Assembly (NCBI GenBank): GCA_035531675.1
Contig: DATKSL010000033.1
Location: 1-64,000, forward strand
Length of the DNA: 64,000 nucleotides
From: JAJPIG01 sp035531675
GTDB taxonomy: Bacteria; Desulfobacterota; Binatia; Binatales; Binataceae
Direction of reading: 5' to 3'
Shown here: positions 63,855-64,000 of the stretch, one piece after another
Layout of the letters: every line of letters starts with the position of its first letter
Position numbering within the stretch: the stretch's first letter is position 1
Program-made: the position numbers and the translations under genes
The notes under the pieces: model-generated
Seen by the model: only the letters and a program-made list of their open reading frames with translations
The model's database searches: none
Told to the model about the DNA's origin: nothing

Positions 63855-64000
63855 TCATCTCGCTCCGCCGCCGAGTCTGCTCTCAGCGCCAGGGTCAGCG
63901 TGGTAATGGTCCTGCAGCGTCCGGCCTGGCGGATACACCTTGACGCTAACCCCGCCGGTAAGAGTGGCCTGGTTCGTCACGTAGATATATCCCCGCGAAT
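63855..64000 (-). CDS. Probable NHL/YVTN beta-propeller-type protein, 3' end only
   Basis: The frame enters from the right edge and stops at 63855. The visible C-terminal 47 or so residues include GYIYVTNQATLTGGVSVKVY and PPGRTLQD, recalling a YVTN or NHL beta-propeller blade. Codon use is plausible for this genome. The rest of the gene lies outside the window, so the family and start are uncertain. Confidence 0.4.
   Translation of the reverse strand, partial: SRGYIYVTNQATLTGGVSVKVYPPGRTLQDHYHADPGAESRLGGGAR

Noticed and set aside
63589..63858. Minus-strand ORF crossing tRNA-Arg (RRDSNPQPSDPKSD)
   Set aside because: This is the well-known false ORF from the antisense of a tRNA gene.

Overview
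The window is GC-rich, densely packed bacterial chromosome with strong G/C third-position bias and mostly short operons. The single-copy genes (split F1Fo-ATPase cluster behind a bactofilin gene, glnE, asnS, miaB) look deltaproteobacterial or Desulfobacterota-like. The repeated LLM flavin monooxygenases, Rieske oxygenases and MetE-core proteins resemble soil lineages such as candidate phylum Binatota. That placement is inferred from gene content; no 16S gene is present.

Layout. 1-10 kb: partial tRNA-Ser, HD-domain protein, DapA-type aldolase, thioredoxin, CvpA, AsnRS, a MetE-core protein, hydrolase, aquaporin, ribosomal protein S21, SDR. 10-14.5 kb: DUF6968-like protein, a frameshifted DUF1772 gene, LLM oxidoreductase, MiaB, zinc-ribbon protein, PPOX protein. 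14.8-21.3 kb: bactofilin, then atpX-atpF-atpH-atpA-atpG-atpD-atpC; subunits a and c lie elsewhere. 21.4-30 kb: AroA, lytic transglycosylase, GlnE, a BtuB-like receptor behind a cobalamin riboswitch, Tpx. 30-34 kb: LOG protein, a GrdB/PrdB-like selenoprotein gene, GH15 glycosidase. 34-43 kb: catabolic-looking block with an LLM monooxygenase, two Rieske oxygenases, an orphan HyuB with a zinc-binding tail, an aldehyde dehydrogenase and a flavoprotein remnant. 43-47.5 kb: lipoprotein, ABC exporter, UppP, tRNA-Sec (selC), small hypotheticals. 47.6-61 kb: second catabolic-looking block with a TcuA-like flavoprotein, VOC proteins, cupin, ThDP enzyme, LLM oxidoreductase, two more MetE-core proteins, a third Rieske oxygenase, a fumarylacetoacetase-family protein, and the AguA/AguB pair for putrescine synthesis. 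61-64 kb: carbamoyltransferase plus SxtJ-like protein, tRNA-Arg, and the 3' end of a possible beta-propeller gene.

Most notable result. At 30924..31772 (minus) two apparent ORFs are one frame interrupted by a single TGA. The TGA falls where homologues carry a redox cysteine (TGA-Pro-Val-Cys-His-Gln). It is followed, after 10 nt, by a perfect 8-bp hairpin with a GTG loop, the shape and spacing of a bacterial SECIS element. The same window encodes a convincing tRNA-Sec at 46531..46626 (UCA anticodon, 8-bp acceptor, 6-bp D-stem, long variable arm). Together these indicate that the organism makes selenoproteins and that this gene encodes one. selA, selB and selD are not in the window.

How the genes may work together. 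LLM monooxygenases, Rieske oxygenases, the aldehyde dehydrogenase, HyuB, the fumarylacetoacetase-family protein and the VOC proteins suggest oxidation of varied organic substrates, but no complete pathway can be assigned. The MetE-core proteins keep the zinc ligands but lack the N-terminal half of MetE, so they probably use another methyl donor or a thiol/alkyl-transfer reaction. The B12 riboswitch and BtuB show that cobalamin is imported.
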